Program-made: the position numbers and the translations under genes | In this document: positions 11,300 through 20,954 of the stretch, in pieces | Position numbering within the stretch: position 1 is the stretch's first letter | Layout: every line of letters begins with the position of its first letter | Notes under the pieces: model-generated | Told to the model about the DNA's origin: nothing | What the model saw: the letters and a program-made list of their open reading frames with translations, nothing else | Databases searched by the model: none | DNA from: Cyrtodaria siliqua | Taxonomy: Eukaryota; Mollusca; Bivalvia; Adapedonta; Hiatellidae | Assembly (NCBI GenBank): GCA_037043455.1 | Contig: JAWPHD010000006.1 | Location: forward strand, 558,001 to 622,000 | Direction: 5' to 3' | Length of the DNA stretch: 64,000 bases

Positions 11300-12673
11300 T
11301 CAGGACCTTTTAACGACACTTTTCAGTTTCTTTGAACACGATGATGGTGGCAGATTTTCCTTCTGGATCGCCTGGTTGTTTTCTATGTTTTTTTCCATCT
11401 GGGCCAACTTCCTTTCTATGCGCGCAAGCTCTCCTACTACTTTTTCTAACGTTTTATCCTGGCATCGTATCGCCCTCGTGTTGGAGTTTATTGCCTCCAC
11501 AATGTTGTTTGTTCCTTCCCTAATGGCAGATACTAAAACGTTTAATAGTCCTTCCGTTGGGGTCCCATCTTCGGTCTTCCTTTTTTTTGCTGCTGGCTCA
11601 TCGTCGACCGTTGCCGTTGGCAGGGCTTCAGTATTAACCCTGTTTATTTCTTCTGAATTTTCTGATTGTGTCACATTTCTATTGGTGGTTGTCCCCATAA
11701 TGATCTCCTGATAGAGCGGGTCCATGACATCTTGATACATTATTTCAGGCATAATGTTTTCATCCTGACATGGAGTGAAATTCAACTTTGGACAAGTGCT
11801 CAATGTAGCTACTGGTGTGTGTAACAACTGAGATGTCAGTCTGGAACTAGGTGAGGTGTTGAGTGGCGGCAGTAAGTCCGCCAGATCAGCTGCATTCACC
11901 GTAATTAATGGCTGTCTTCTGTTCTTGTGGTTTGTGTTGATGTAAGGCACTTGAGAATTGTATCCTAGGGTGTTTTCACACAGTTCAAACGATGTCGATG
12001 AGAGTCTGGGTTGGGCACAGGCGATTTGACAGTTGGGTCTTGAGATGGAAACAATACCTGGCTGGACATTTGAAGTGAGGCTGTTCAGGGTAGGCACCGG
12101 AAAACTGGTCTGGGAGAAAGGAAATGTCTCTGGGCGGGAGAATGTAACTGGCGTCTCTGTGCGAGGAACGGGTTTGCTGGCCACAGCCCAACTTGGCAGA
12201 GTCAATCCATCGGAAACGACTACCTCTTCCTCGTCCTCCTCAAAGAGCCCCTCGGTGTCATCCAAAGGATCCTCTTTCCTTAGCGCATGTCTTGCGTGCC
12301 ACCTAAAAGACTCCTCTTTGCCTAACATATTCATGTCCTTTTCATCCACGTAGATGGGATTCATTGCCCGCTTCAAAATCTGATTATAGTCGGGTGTCCC
12401 TTGTCTGGCCTCTTCTTCACGATGTCGGCTGTACTTCTTAATGTGGTCTATTAGGGTTTTACGGTCCTGACATCTGAATGAGCATAACGAGCAGTAAAAT
12501 GGCACCCTATCCATTGGTATGTGCTGCTTAAGAATGTGTCCCAGCATTCGACCCTTACGTTCTTTCTTTGCGCACCTCTTGCACTCGTAAGCCCGTCCCC
12601 GATTTTTATATTGACTCAGCATTGTAAGGTCCTGAAAGTAGATGATTGTCATTTTGTCAATATAAGCTTTCAT
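11300..12673 (-). CDS. Extra retrotransposon ORF: zinc-finger, NLS and coiled-coil protein (457 aa)
   Basis: This is an uninterrupted 457-residue frame from an ATG (12671-12673) to a stop at 11300, lying downstream of pol where some elements carry env. I see no signal peptide or membrane segment, so it is not env-like. The N-terminus has two C2H2-type fingers: C31, C34, H46, H51, then C61, C64, H77, H84 (C68 is an additional Cys). An acidic stretch follows (residues ~140-152, rich in E and D), then a long Ser/Thr/Pro-rich middle. A basic patch 'AAKKRK' near 361-366 resembles a nuclear localisation signal, and ~374-438 is a heptad-like charged coiled coil. The inferred role is a nuclear, DNA- or RNA-binding accessory protein of the element. 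No function was recognised. It has no lesions, whereas gag and pol are broken. Confidence 0.8.
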   Translation of the reverse strand: MKAYIDKMTIIYFQDLTMLSQYKNRGRAYECKRCAKKERKGRMLGHILKQHIPMDRVPFYCSLCSFRCQDRKTLIDHIKKYSRHREEEARQGTPDYNQILKRAMNPIYVDEKDMNMLGKEESFRWHARHALRKEDPLDDTEGLFEEDEEEVVVSDGLTLPSWAVASKPVPRTETPVTFSRPETFPFSQTSFPVPTLNSLTSNVQPGIVSISRPNCQIACAQPRLSSTSFELCENTLGYNSQVPYINTNHKNRRQPLITVNAADLADLLPPLNTSPSSRLTSQLLHTPVATLSTCPKLNFTPCQDENIMPEIMYQDVMDPLYQEIIMGTTTNRNVTQSENSEEINRVNTEALPTATVDDEPAAKKRKTEDGTPTEGLLNVLVSAIREGTNNIVEAINSNTRAIRCQDKTLEKVVGELARIERKLAQMEKNIENNQAIQKENLPPSSCSKKLKSVVKRS

Positions 12674-13165
12674 GGACTAAATCGACCTGATTACTGACAC
12701 CATTATCATAGTACGGAGTGCTCTGTCTCGACAGGTAAACTCGCGCGATATAACTGTTATGTGCTATTTTAATCGCTGTTATAACCGATTTTCCTCCATT
12801 TGCATACAACGGGTACTATTATGTGATATTCTGCGACTTCGGACGCGTTTGTACACTGTCAATTTTACGCTTTATGATGTAATTTTTTTCGAAGTTTTTT
12901 TTTTTTATCATTTAAATGTATAGCTTTACATTATGCACTGTTTTTTATACACTGTTTATATACACTGCTGTATATACATTATACACTGTTATATATATAT
13001 ATATTTTATATTCGGAATTACTATTCTTCTCTATATATACATATTCAATTTATCAAGTTACACAACAACAATTGTTTCGTTTGTTTATTTTATTGTTCTT
13101 CATTACTACAGTTTTTGAAGTACACTAACATAGGTTGATTTACGCTAAACTATATGCTCATGAAC
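12674..13165 (-). other. Spacer between pol and the extra ORF
   Basis: This AT-rich spacer holds repeated 'tatacactgtt' words and a short (ta)n run at about 12916-13010. It could hold a promoter or splice signals for the downstream ORF, but none can be identified confidently. Confidence 0.5.
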
Positions 13166-15481
13166 TTAGTTTTCTTTAAGCCTCTTTGAAATTCTCTCTG
13201 CCCACTTTGGAGGACTGTTTCCCACATACAATTTCAATTTGTTGTGATGTACTGTTCTTTCTTGACCCTCTTTGTTTAATCTCAAAACAAAATTGATGTC
13301 CGAACGTCGCTCTGTAATGACGAAAGGTCCATCATACGTCTTCTCCAGTTTATGAGCTATTCCCACTTTTCTCGTCTCATTTAGACACCATACAATATCT
13401 CCCCTACCATATTTCTGGAAACATAGCTTGCAATCGTATATCTCCTTGCTTCGCTTAGCACTTACTGCAAGATATTTCCGGGCTATCTCATGAGCTTTAA
13501 ACATTTTGTCCTTCAGATCCTCTACATACGCACAGTACTTCGGTACCACAGCTAAAGTGGTCTCATTGTGACCAAATACAAGGTCTGCGGGTAGTCGAAT
13601 TTCTCTTCCAATGCTTAATATATTTGGTGTGAGCCTGGTTGCTTCACTTGGCGTAGCTCTATATGCCCCAGCAAGACAACCAAGGTGGAGATCCCATTCA
13701 TCTTGTTCACCAGCCAAATATGCTTTAACCATTTTTATCAGTGTCCTGTTGAATCGTTCAACCTGTCCATTTCCACGAGGATTCCTGGCACTCGTTCTAG
13801 TTTTCTTTATTTCCAGCATTTGACAGAGGTTCTTGAAGATTTTACTTTCAAAAGACGTTCCCTGGTCACTATGTATGGTTAGAGGAGTACCCCAACGAGC
13901 AATAAAATCATTTAATATTCTAGAAGCGCATTCTTCTGCAGTCTGGTTTGGCACTGCTATTACTTCCACATACTTAGTGAAATGGTCTGTGAGTACTAGG
14001 ACATACCGGTTACCTCGAGCAGTCAATGGAAATGGACCCGTGTAGTCTATGGCTAAAACGTCCCATGGTGCTCCTGTTATTAAACTTCCCATTGGTGCCT
14101 TCGGAGTTTTGTTAGGCTTCTTGTCAGCCGCACATATGTCGCATCCTTTGATATACAGACTAATGTCTTCTTTCATGTTATACCAATAGTAGTGTTTCAA
14201 CACCTTTGCTTTAGTCCTTTTTGTTCCAAGGTGTCCAGCAGTAATAGAGTTGTGCATTTGAAACATAACATCTTTTCTGAGTTCTCTGGGAACTACGAGT
14301 TGCAAATATTCGTCTGTTTCATCAGTTCTTTTGAACACTTTGTATAGTGCACCGTCCCTTATTGAAAGAGAGTTCCACAGAATCCAATAGTGTCTAGCCG
14401 CTGGACTCTTAGACACCATTTCTGCACTATCTGGCCTTTTACCTACTTTCACTGCATCCGTGAGATAACTTATATCTTGATCTCTTTTTTGACAGTTAAC
14501 TATAATCTCTGTTGAATGTGTGCCCAACCAGGTACTTGTACTTTCTGGTTTACTTTGTGTATCACTATCCTCCTTAGATGTTACTGGAATGGGTTCATCC
14601 TGGATAGCTCTTACTTCTTCATTTCTTCTGTCCGGCTCAGCTATATCACTTTGTCCATGTCCCATAATGCTGGAGTCTTGTAACCCTTTGATGCTGAGCA
14701 TCATATCATCGGCTCTCTTCTGACACTTATGGCATGGTCCACATTTGAGTGGTTCACTCATGTCATCCTCACTACAGGTACATTCTCCAGGATTGGCACA
14801 CCTGGACAGCGCGTCACAATTACCTTGTTTCTTTCCGGGTCGATACTCAATGGCGAAATCATATTGCGCCAATATTTCTATCCATCGAGCTATTTTCCCA
14901 CTCGGCTCTTTTAAACTAAAAAGCCACACTAGTGCTTGGTGATCACTTCTTACGGTGAAAGTTCTACCTAATAGGTATTGCCTGTAATATTGTACAAAGT
15001 ACACGACCGCTAGGAGTTCTTTTTCTGTTATGCAATAATTTCTTTCAGCTTTATTTAGAGCTCGACTTGCATACGAGATGACGCGTTCCCTCCCCTCCTG
15101 TATCTGAGCTAGTACTCCACCTATACCTACACCTGACGCGTCAACGTCAAGAATGAAATCACCCGATTCATTCAGTGGGTATCCCATTACATCTGGACTT
15201 ATCAAAGCCTCCTTAATTTGTGCAAATGCCTGATCACAAGACTGATCCCAGATGAATTCCTTACCCTTTCTGGTAAGTTCAACCAAAGGTCTAGACATTT
15301 TGGCGAAGTCTTTAACAAACCTTCTGTAGTAGGAACCTGTGGCAACAAATTGCTTCACTTGCTTGGCATCTTGTGGTCTAGGCCATTGAATAATCTTGGC
15401 GATGTTTGTTGGGTTTGGGCTTATACCTTCCTTAGATACAACATGACCCAGAAAAACAACTTTTGTTTGAAGCAGGTACAT
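13166..15481 (-). pseudogene. pol: pol segment 3: RT end, RNase H, integrase
   Basis: A 771-residue open frame continues pol after a frameshift near 15482. It starts with the RT thumb ('FLGHVVS'). RNase H follows, with catalytic-type D114 (VDAS), E155, D180 (SDHQ) and D223 (CDALSR). A Cys-rich linker spans residues ~228-255 (six to seven Cys). The integrase has an HHCC zinc site (H410, H417, C447, C450) and the DDE triad D479, D539 and E575. A C-terminal GPY/F-like module ('YDGPFVI') is near residue 700. All catalytic residues of this segment are present, so it is intact apart from being cut off from upstream pol by the frameshift. It acts in reverse transcription and in joining cDNA to host DNA in the nucleus. 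Confidence 0.93.
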
Positions 15482-15876
15482 TTTTCTGGTTTCAGCTTTA
15501 GCCCCGCCGCTTTGACTCTATCAAGCACCTCATCAACCCTCTGTATATGCTGGGTAAAATTTTCCCCATAGACTATAATGTCATCAATATATACTAGGCA
15601 CGTCACCCATTGTAACCCTTGTAATGCGAGTTCCATGGTTCTTTGAAAAGTACTTGCCGCATTATTAAGGCCAAATGGCATTCTTGTCATTTCGTAATGT
15701 CCATACTTACAGCAAAATGCAGACTTCGGAATGTCTTCTTTCTTTAAGGGAATCTGGAAATAACCACTGGTCAGATCAAAACTACTGAACAGGCTAGACC
15801 CTGCTACTGCATCGAGGCAGTCCTGCACCCTCGGCAATGGGAACCCGTCTGGCTTTACTAAGCTATTAACTCTTCT
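15421..15876 (-). pseudogene. pol: pol segment 2: reverse transcriptase palm
   Basis: This segment continues in the same frame as segment 1, immediately after an in-frame TAA (15877-15879). It encodes the RT fingers and palm: 'FDLTSGYFQI' with the first catalytic Asp, 'MPFGLNNAASTFQR', and 'VYIDDIIVY' with the YIDD active site. The frame then runs out at 15421. Comparison with segment 3 shows a shift near 15482 consistent with loss of one base, because the homologous continuation 'FLGHVVS' lies in another frame. The active-site residues are present but cannot be joined to RNase H without frameshifting. Confidence 0.92.
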
Positions 15877-17121
15877 TTAGTCAACACACGGCCTTACTGC
15901 TTCTGTCTTCTTTTTAACTAATACTATGGGACTTGCCCATGGTGAAGTGCTTTTTTGAATAACTCCCTTTTTGAGTAGGTCCTCAATTGCTTTCTTTTCC
16001 TCGTCTGCGTGGGCCAGAGGTACTCTTCTTGGTCTCTGTTTAACAGGATAAGCATCACCAGTGTTAATTGGATGTTCGGCTAGACTCGTTAAACCGATGT
16101 CCCATTCATCCCTCGAAAACGAGTCTTTGTATTTAACTAAAATACCTGCCACTGCCTTTCTTTCATATTCACCTTTTCCTTTAGTTGACTTTTCAAACAA
16201 TTCCTTCAAATGTTCAGGAACCTCTACTTCCTCAGCTTCTGCAAAAGCCATCTCTGGTAAAGCAGGCGTATTATAACCGTTGTTTACCCTTCTTATGCTA
16301 TGCAGGTTTTCTCCTTCTTCTGCACTTTCCTCTTCTGCTACTACACTTACAATTCTTTCCATCCGCTCTGCCCTACCAATTTCAGCATCTTGTTTTAAAA
16401 CTACCTCAGAAGAAAACGGGTTTAGCACTCTTACTTTACATGTTGTGGCCCTGTTGATATCCACAAGTGTTGATGCCATCATCAATCGATACCTCTCCTT
16501 AAATTGATCTGTCGGTTCAAGTACGTAATTTGCATTCTGATCACCGTCATCTTCTTCTACTCGCTCTACGTATACCTCTAACAGCGCTTCTGATTGCCCC
16601 GGGATTATAAAGTCATCCGCCACTACTACTTTCCTTGTTCGCTTATCCTTGCCTACTTGAAAACATGGGATCTCTACTCCCTCAAGGACTATTTTGTTCT
16701 GACTTAACAAAATATCAGCTGCTCCCTTTTCACTACCCCTTAAAACATCATATCCCAGCAGAGCATCATCCTCAATTTCTGCTACTATAGCCTCACTGAC
16801 TATCTCATGGGATCCCAGTTTTAGAGTGAATTCAGCCTTTCCCTTTTCCTTAATGGGTAGTCCACCTGCGCCCTTCAAGCATGCTGATTTTACCAGATAC
16901 GGTCTTCTACCTTCTTCAATCCTGTCATAAACTCTAGATGAAATTACTGTCCGCGAAGCCCCTGTATCTGCTGTGAAAACTAATGGTACATTTTCTACTG
17001 CCCCAGTAATATAAATACCATCGCACAAACCCTTTTTCCTTTGAAAGTCTATATTCTTATCTGACTTATGGACTCCTATAATTTCTGCTTCTCTTTTGAC
17101 AGGTAATTGGCCTTCAACGCC
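15877..17121 (-). pseudogene. pol: pol segment 1: aspartic protease and RT start
   Basis: The frame lies in -1 relative to gag and is open through the gag stop, the usual arrangement for Pol made by ribosomal -1 frameshifting. A retropepsin-type active site 'ADTGAS' lies near the start, followed by a second hydrophobic 'ALLGYDVL' motif. The beginning of RT follows, with 'PWASPIVLVKKK' and 'RPCVD'. A TAA stop occurs exactly where gypsy-type RTs usually have the Tyr of the '(V)DYR.LN' motif, and the frame continues afterwards with 'RRVNSLVKPDGF'. I therefore read the stop as a point nonsense mutation. No ATG is required for this frame. Confidence 0.9.
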
Positions 17122-18218
17122 TAATTGGACCTCTCTTTGGCCACAAGAGTCGGTCCTTGGTAGTTTAAATTACCATCTCGCTGACTCTGAGTAGCATGTT
17201 TCTCTGACCTTTCTGGTCTGTCTCGTCTGTGAGGCAGCCAAACTTTGTTTGGGCAGTCCCGAGCATAATGTCCTACCTTGTGACAACTGTAACATTCAAC
17301 ATTTCGGTCTCTTTGAACCCTGCTTCTCTTATTATTAGGATCTTGATTTGCTTCTTCTAGCTTCTCAATTCTTTCAAGAAGTTTTAGCAGCACCTTATTC
17401 TGCATCTCGACTTGCTCAATATCACCCTTAGTGACATTATCAGGATTCTTATCGCCTTTGTCGTCTCTCCTTGATGCCGGTTTTTCACCCTGAACTCGAT
17501 ACACCCTCTCAACAGTATCTCCAACGTCATGTATATTATCCGCATAGTTCTCTTCTGCAACTCTTCTAGTATTATCTTTGTTTCTTCTATCTCTAGTATT
17601 TTTCGTTTGAAGGAGGTTGACGACGTGAAAAACTGCCTCATCTATTGTTTCAGGCTCTTTATGATATTCAACATCAAAACGCACTTCATCATCACGTAAG
17701 CCATCCAAAAAACGTCTAACCAGATCTTCTTCTCGTGTTCTTCTATCACGATACCCGTGTGCTTTATCATACAGTACTTTGAGGTCTGCGGCGTAATCTT
17801 CAACTGTCTCACCAGCCCTCTGAGATCGCCTGCTGAATTGTGCAGCGAACGATCGCGTTGTTTCTATTACACGATAGCGACTATTCAACTCACTTACAAG
17901 CTCTTTGTAATTGGATAAAATGACCGGGGGTAGTTGCGAAAAAACAAATTGGCCAGCTTGTCCCTCCATACGTGGTAACAACTGATCTAACTTTTCCTCC
18001 TCACTAAATCCGTACCTTTGTGCAATGGCCTCGAACCTGGCAATCCAAACTGACCACTCTTCCTTTCCTGTATAAGGGGAAATCCTTAAATTACCAAAGT
18101 CACGTTGGTGTGTTCTTGCTGGTCTACACATGGCATCACCGTAATTGCGTCTTGAACCACCCTCAGGTTGTCGGTTATATCTGTCATAATGGCTGTCTTG
18201 GTTAAAACAATCACCCAT
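17121..18218 (-). pseudogene. gag: gag, main segment (capsid and nucleocapsid)
   Basis: A 365-residue frame encodes the capsid-like region (about 50-205; 'EEWSVWIARFEAIAQRYGF', 'RRFLDGLRDDEVR') typical of gypsy Gag, which packages the element RNA into cytoplasmic particles. A charged, probably coiled stretch lies around 265-292. One CCHC zinc knuckle, C309, C312, H317, C322, serves as the RNA-binding nucleocapsid. The frame ends at a TAG at 17121-17123, overlapping the -1 pol frame. Upstream, homologous coding appears to continue in another frame (18086-18769), so the first residue here is not the true start. Confidence 0.9.
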
Positions 18219-18224
18219 CTCTGC

Positions 18225-18769
18225 TTCATAACTGTTGTCATACCTACTGCCACCTCATTGTGAACGGCGTATGCATTATTGTCAGTAAAGACCCTTGGTA
18301 TGTCACTAGCACCTCTAAAAGCAGGATGTTGCTGTACCCCACCTGTGCATGTGTTTTGACCTCTTCTATCATGAAGTGAGTCTTCCAGCCCATTCTGATT
18401 TGAATTTGTTGGCCTGTTTGGTGAATTGGTTGTACGAGTTATAGGACACATAGCATTGTTGTTCATATGTTGGGTATCTCGCAACTGTTTTAAGGATTTT
18501 AATTCTTGGGCCATATCTCTTAGAACACCAGTAATACCACTTAGCACATGACTCAAATCCTATCCTCCATCAGCAGATGTTGATGGGCACTGAACGGTCA
18601 TTGTTTCCCTCTCCTTTGTTGTATATGAGTCCTCAAGCATTCTAGGTGTACACGAATTGTTGTTCATTTCATCTCGGTAAGATGCATTTTGTTGATAACC
18701 AACTTGCAATCTACTTTGGGGGTTGACAAATATTTCTCCCTGGCTATCCACAGCTCTTGGATCATTCAT
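18225..18769 (-). pseudogene. gag: gag, N-terminal segment (stop and frameshift)
   Basis: An ATG at 18767-18769 opens a frame beginning 'MNDPRAVDSQGEIF'. It is interrupted by a TAG at 18560-18562, continues in the same frame ('MSHVLSGITGVLRDM'), and shifts to the main gag frame near 18235-18255. The relative frame offset fits a single-base loss. The part is polar and Asn/Gln-rich. It lies about 85 bases inside the primer-binding site, the expected gag start position. Confidence 0.75.
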
Positions 18770-18853
18770 GGTAGCGTTTAGAAATTTTATATATCAAAGG
18801 ATCAAACTGAAACTTGGGTTCTAATCTCTGGACCCGATCGCTGTTTAAATATC

Positions 18854-18873
18854 GGATCCCACCGCTGCCACCA
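18854..18873 (-). promoter_or_regulatory. Primer-binding site (tRNA-Leu)
   Basis: Six bases inside the 5' LTR the plus strand reads 'ggatcccaccgctgccacca'. This matches the acceptor-stem and TΨC end plus CCA of animal tRNA-Leu (genes ending '...cccaccgctgcca'). The minus strand can therefore anneal the 3' end of tRNA-Leu to start minus-strand cDNA synthesis. A Leu primer is known for some mollusc gypsy-type elements. Confidence 0.85.
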
Positions 18874-18879
18874 TAAAAT

Positions 18880-20146
18880 TGTTACGCTCTGCTGGCGTTG
18901 ACCTTTAACCTATTAATTACAAGTTTCGTTTAGATCACTCTGAACTTAGACCGTTTGTTGTTAATCTTTTATCAGATTATAACGGTCAACCTTTAGACGT
19001 AGTTTCCGTTATGTTAGCTTTTAATATAGTAACAGGGTATTTCAGGAACAACGGTTTGTTAACAGTTTAACTTCTTTTATTAAGCACAAAAATACTAATC
19101 ATGTATATTAAAACAACTGTTTCTACAAATAAGCACACCACATTCGCAATATATTCTTCTCATCAAAATTGCCGATTTGTTGTATAATATACTTTAAATA
19201 CTGTTTAGTGCACACGCGTATTGTAATAAAATAATGAATCGCAACTTAAATCCCAATAGCACTCCGTATCTTTAGTGTCAATAACCAGATCCTAGAAATA
19301 CATGCTATCAATAGTTCCAATGTTATATAATAAACTGTTATTTTACCTGCTATGTAACTAAATATATATTCTTTACTTTTAAGTATCTAGTATTACTTCA
19401 TTAATGATGCTTACTTATGATTTGCCTAGGTTCACTGTAATCGTGCAGATAGCCAAGAGCAACGATGTGTACTGTATGCTAGATGATGCGAGACCCCCTC
19501 TCGAACAATTTTCGGGCCTATTTATACTAAAACAAAGAAAACGATCAAATAAATGATCAAAAAATGATCAATGTCGGGTTTTGGTCGTTGTTCGACGTTC
19601 GATGTTCGGAAACAATCAGTCTTACGCACGATAACGTTCTTTTTCCGAACAAACGAACGTTTCCAACCAAACAAAACACTGACAGAAAAACAGTAGTCTA
19701 CGGCTTAAAATGTATGAAAGTCTTATAAAAATGCAGTTTACATTAATTACAAAAAATATTCTAACCAACAAACATACCAATGAACTGTTCCAAATGGTAG
19801 AATACGGTTTAAACATAACTTTATCTTGTTTGACAGTTAAGAATAAGGAAGCAATTACTATTGACAACGGAAAAGTAAACAACCCACAATGCATCAGTAA
19901 ACATGGCCGACGTCATGCCGGTAAATTCTGATAAACAGTTGATAAAATCATCTTTTCTCGCGGAATGTGCACTGTCATAAAAAGTAATCATACTGTACAT
20001 TGTCACAAGATTATAAGTTGCACCTGCTACAGTTTCAGACCAATAAATATAAATTAAAGACAAGCAATCGCCAATCAACAGTAACAACATGTAACAATTT
20101 AAAAGTCTTAAAAGATGCATAATGTCAACAAATGCAGGATATATCA
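18880..20146 (-). repeat. 5' LTR of the retrotransposon
   Basis: At 1267 bp and bounded by TG...CA, it pairs with 9467-10735 at about 99.4% identity by eye. On the minus strand it should hold the element promoter. The outer flank begins 'gtac', the target duplication. Confidence 0.95.
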
Positions 20147-20150
20147 GTAC

Positions 20151-20529
20151 TCATCCATAAACATGGTTTCGACAGAAATGACGTACACACACACGCACAC
20201 AGAACAGGAACTTGTCCCAATTGAGTACGTGATGCGACAGGTTAGCATAAACAAAAACAAAACATAAACACGAATTGCATTCATTATTATTCACAAAAAT
20301 ATAAATAAATAACCATACTGTGACTTTAAAGTACAAAGTTGCCAAAAATATATAAGCTATGAAAGTACTGAGTATTGAATCAGTTGGGAATAAGCTTGAA
20401 CGTGTTCATTCTGATTCACTCCATAAATTATACTGAACCCGTGATGTGATGTCGCCATGACAATGTAGTGCAATGTATTAAGTTGGGACTTCTACAGAAT
20501 GCGGCATTGCGGTTTCAACATTTGACGTA
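20151..20529. other. Flank of the LTR element; no gene
   Basis: Positions 20215-20257 ('tcccaattgagtacgtgatg' and 'ggttagcataaacaaaaa') repeat 9121-9162 on the other side of the LTR element. A weaker 'ttgtcccaattagcat' occurs near 30325. No coding content was recognised. Confidence 0.5.
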
Positions 20530-20650
20530 GGTATAGAAGTCGACAGGGAATGTAACATTCACAGAGCCCAGTCAACGAAAAACACACATTTCAGACATTT
20601 TATTAGGGGTTCTGCCTTGAAACTGTCAATGGAATAAACGACAATTCCGC
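20530..20650 (-). repeat. R1 dispersed repeat, 3' fragment
   Basis: A reverse-orientation fragment of the R1 family, best seen at 60165-60620. It shares 'gtcgacagggaatgtaaca' (complement of the R1 3' end) and a diverged 'gccttgaaactgtcaatgg'. Confidence 0.55.
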
Positions 20651-20954
20651 ATTGAAAACAAGATGAAACAATACACAAGCACAGTTTATCAAATCGATAA
20701 ATCCAATAAATTACAACAATGTAAATAAACTTAAAATTGTCTAATATTCGAATGACTCCGAACTAAGATGTATAACTGTAAGGTACGCAGTCTGGCAAAT
20801 GGTTTGTCTTAAACGTCATACTGCGACCATGCATACGCGTATCTGCTGTTTGTGAAGCTTGAGAAGCCCAAGTGTTTTCGACTTTTCAGACATAAAATAA
20901 AATAGTACATAAATAAATAAATAATTTGGTTAATGAGAATATCTGATAGTTTCT

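Larger units (their letters stand above)
9467..20146 (-). mobile_element. Complete Ty3/gypsy-type LTR retrotransposon (10.7 kb)
   Basis: The element runs from TG at 9467 to CA at 20146, with long terminal repeats at 9467-10735 and 18880-20146. The outer flanks share 'gtac' (9463-9466 and 20147-20150), a 4-bp target-site duplication. On the minus strand the order is 5' LTR, tRNA-Leu primer site, gag (zinc knuckle), pol (protease, RT, RNase H, integrase with GPY/F-like tail), an extra zinc-finger ORF, polypurine tract and 3' LTR. RT-RNase H-integrase is the Ty3/gypsy order. The LTRs differ at only about eight positions, so the insertion is recent, yet gag and pol each carry a stop and a frameshift. 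The clade within Metaviridae was not assigned. Confidence 0.95.

Noticed and set aside
11300..12673. Envelope gene in the third ORF position
   Set aside because: No signal peptide, transmembrane segment or glycoprotein-like Cys pattern; zinc fingers and a basic nuclear-type motif point elsewhere.
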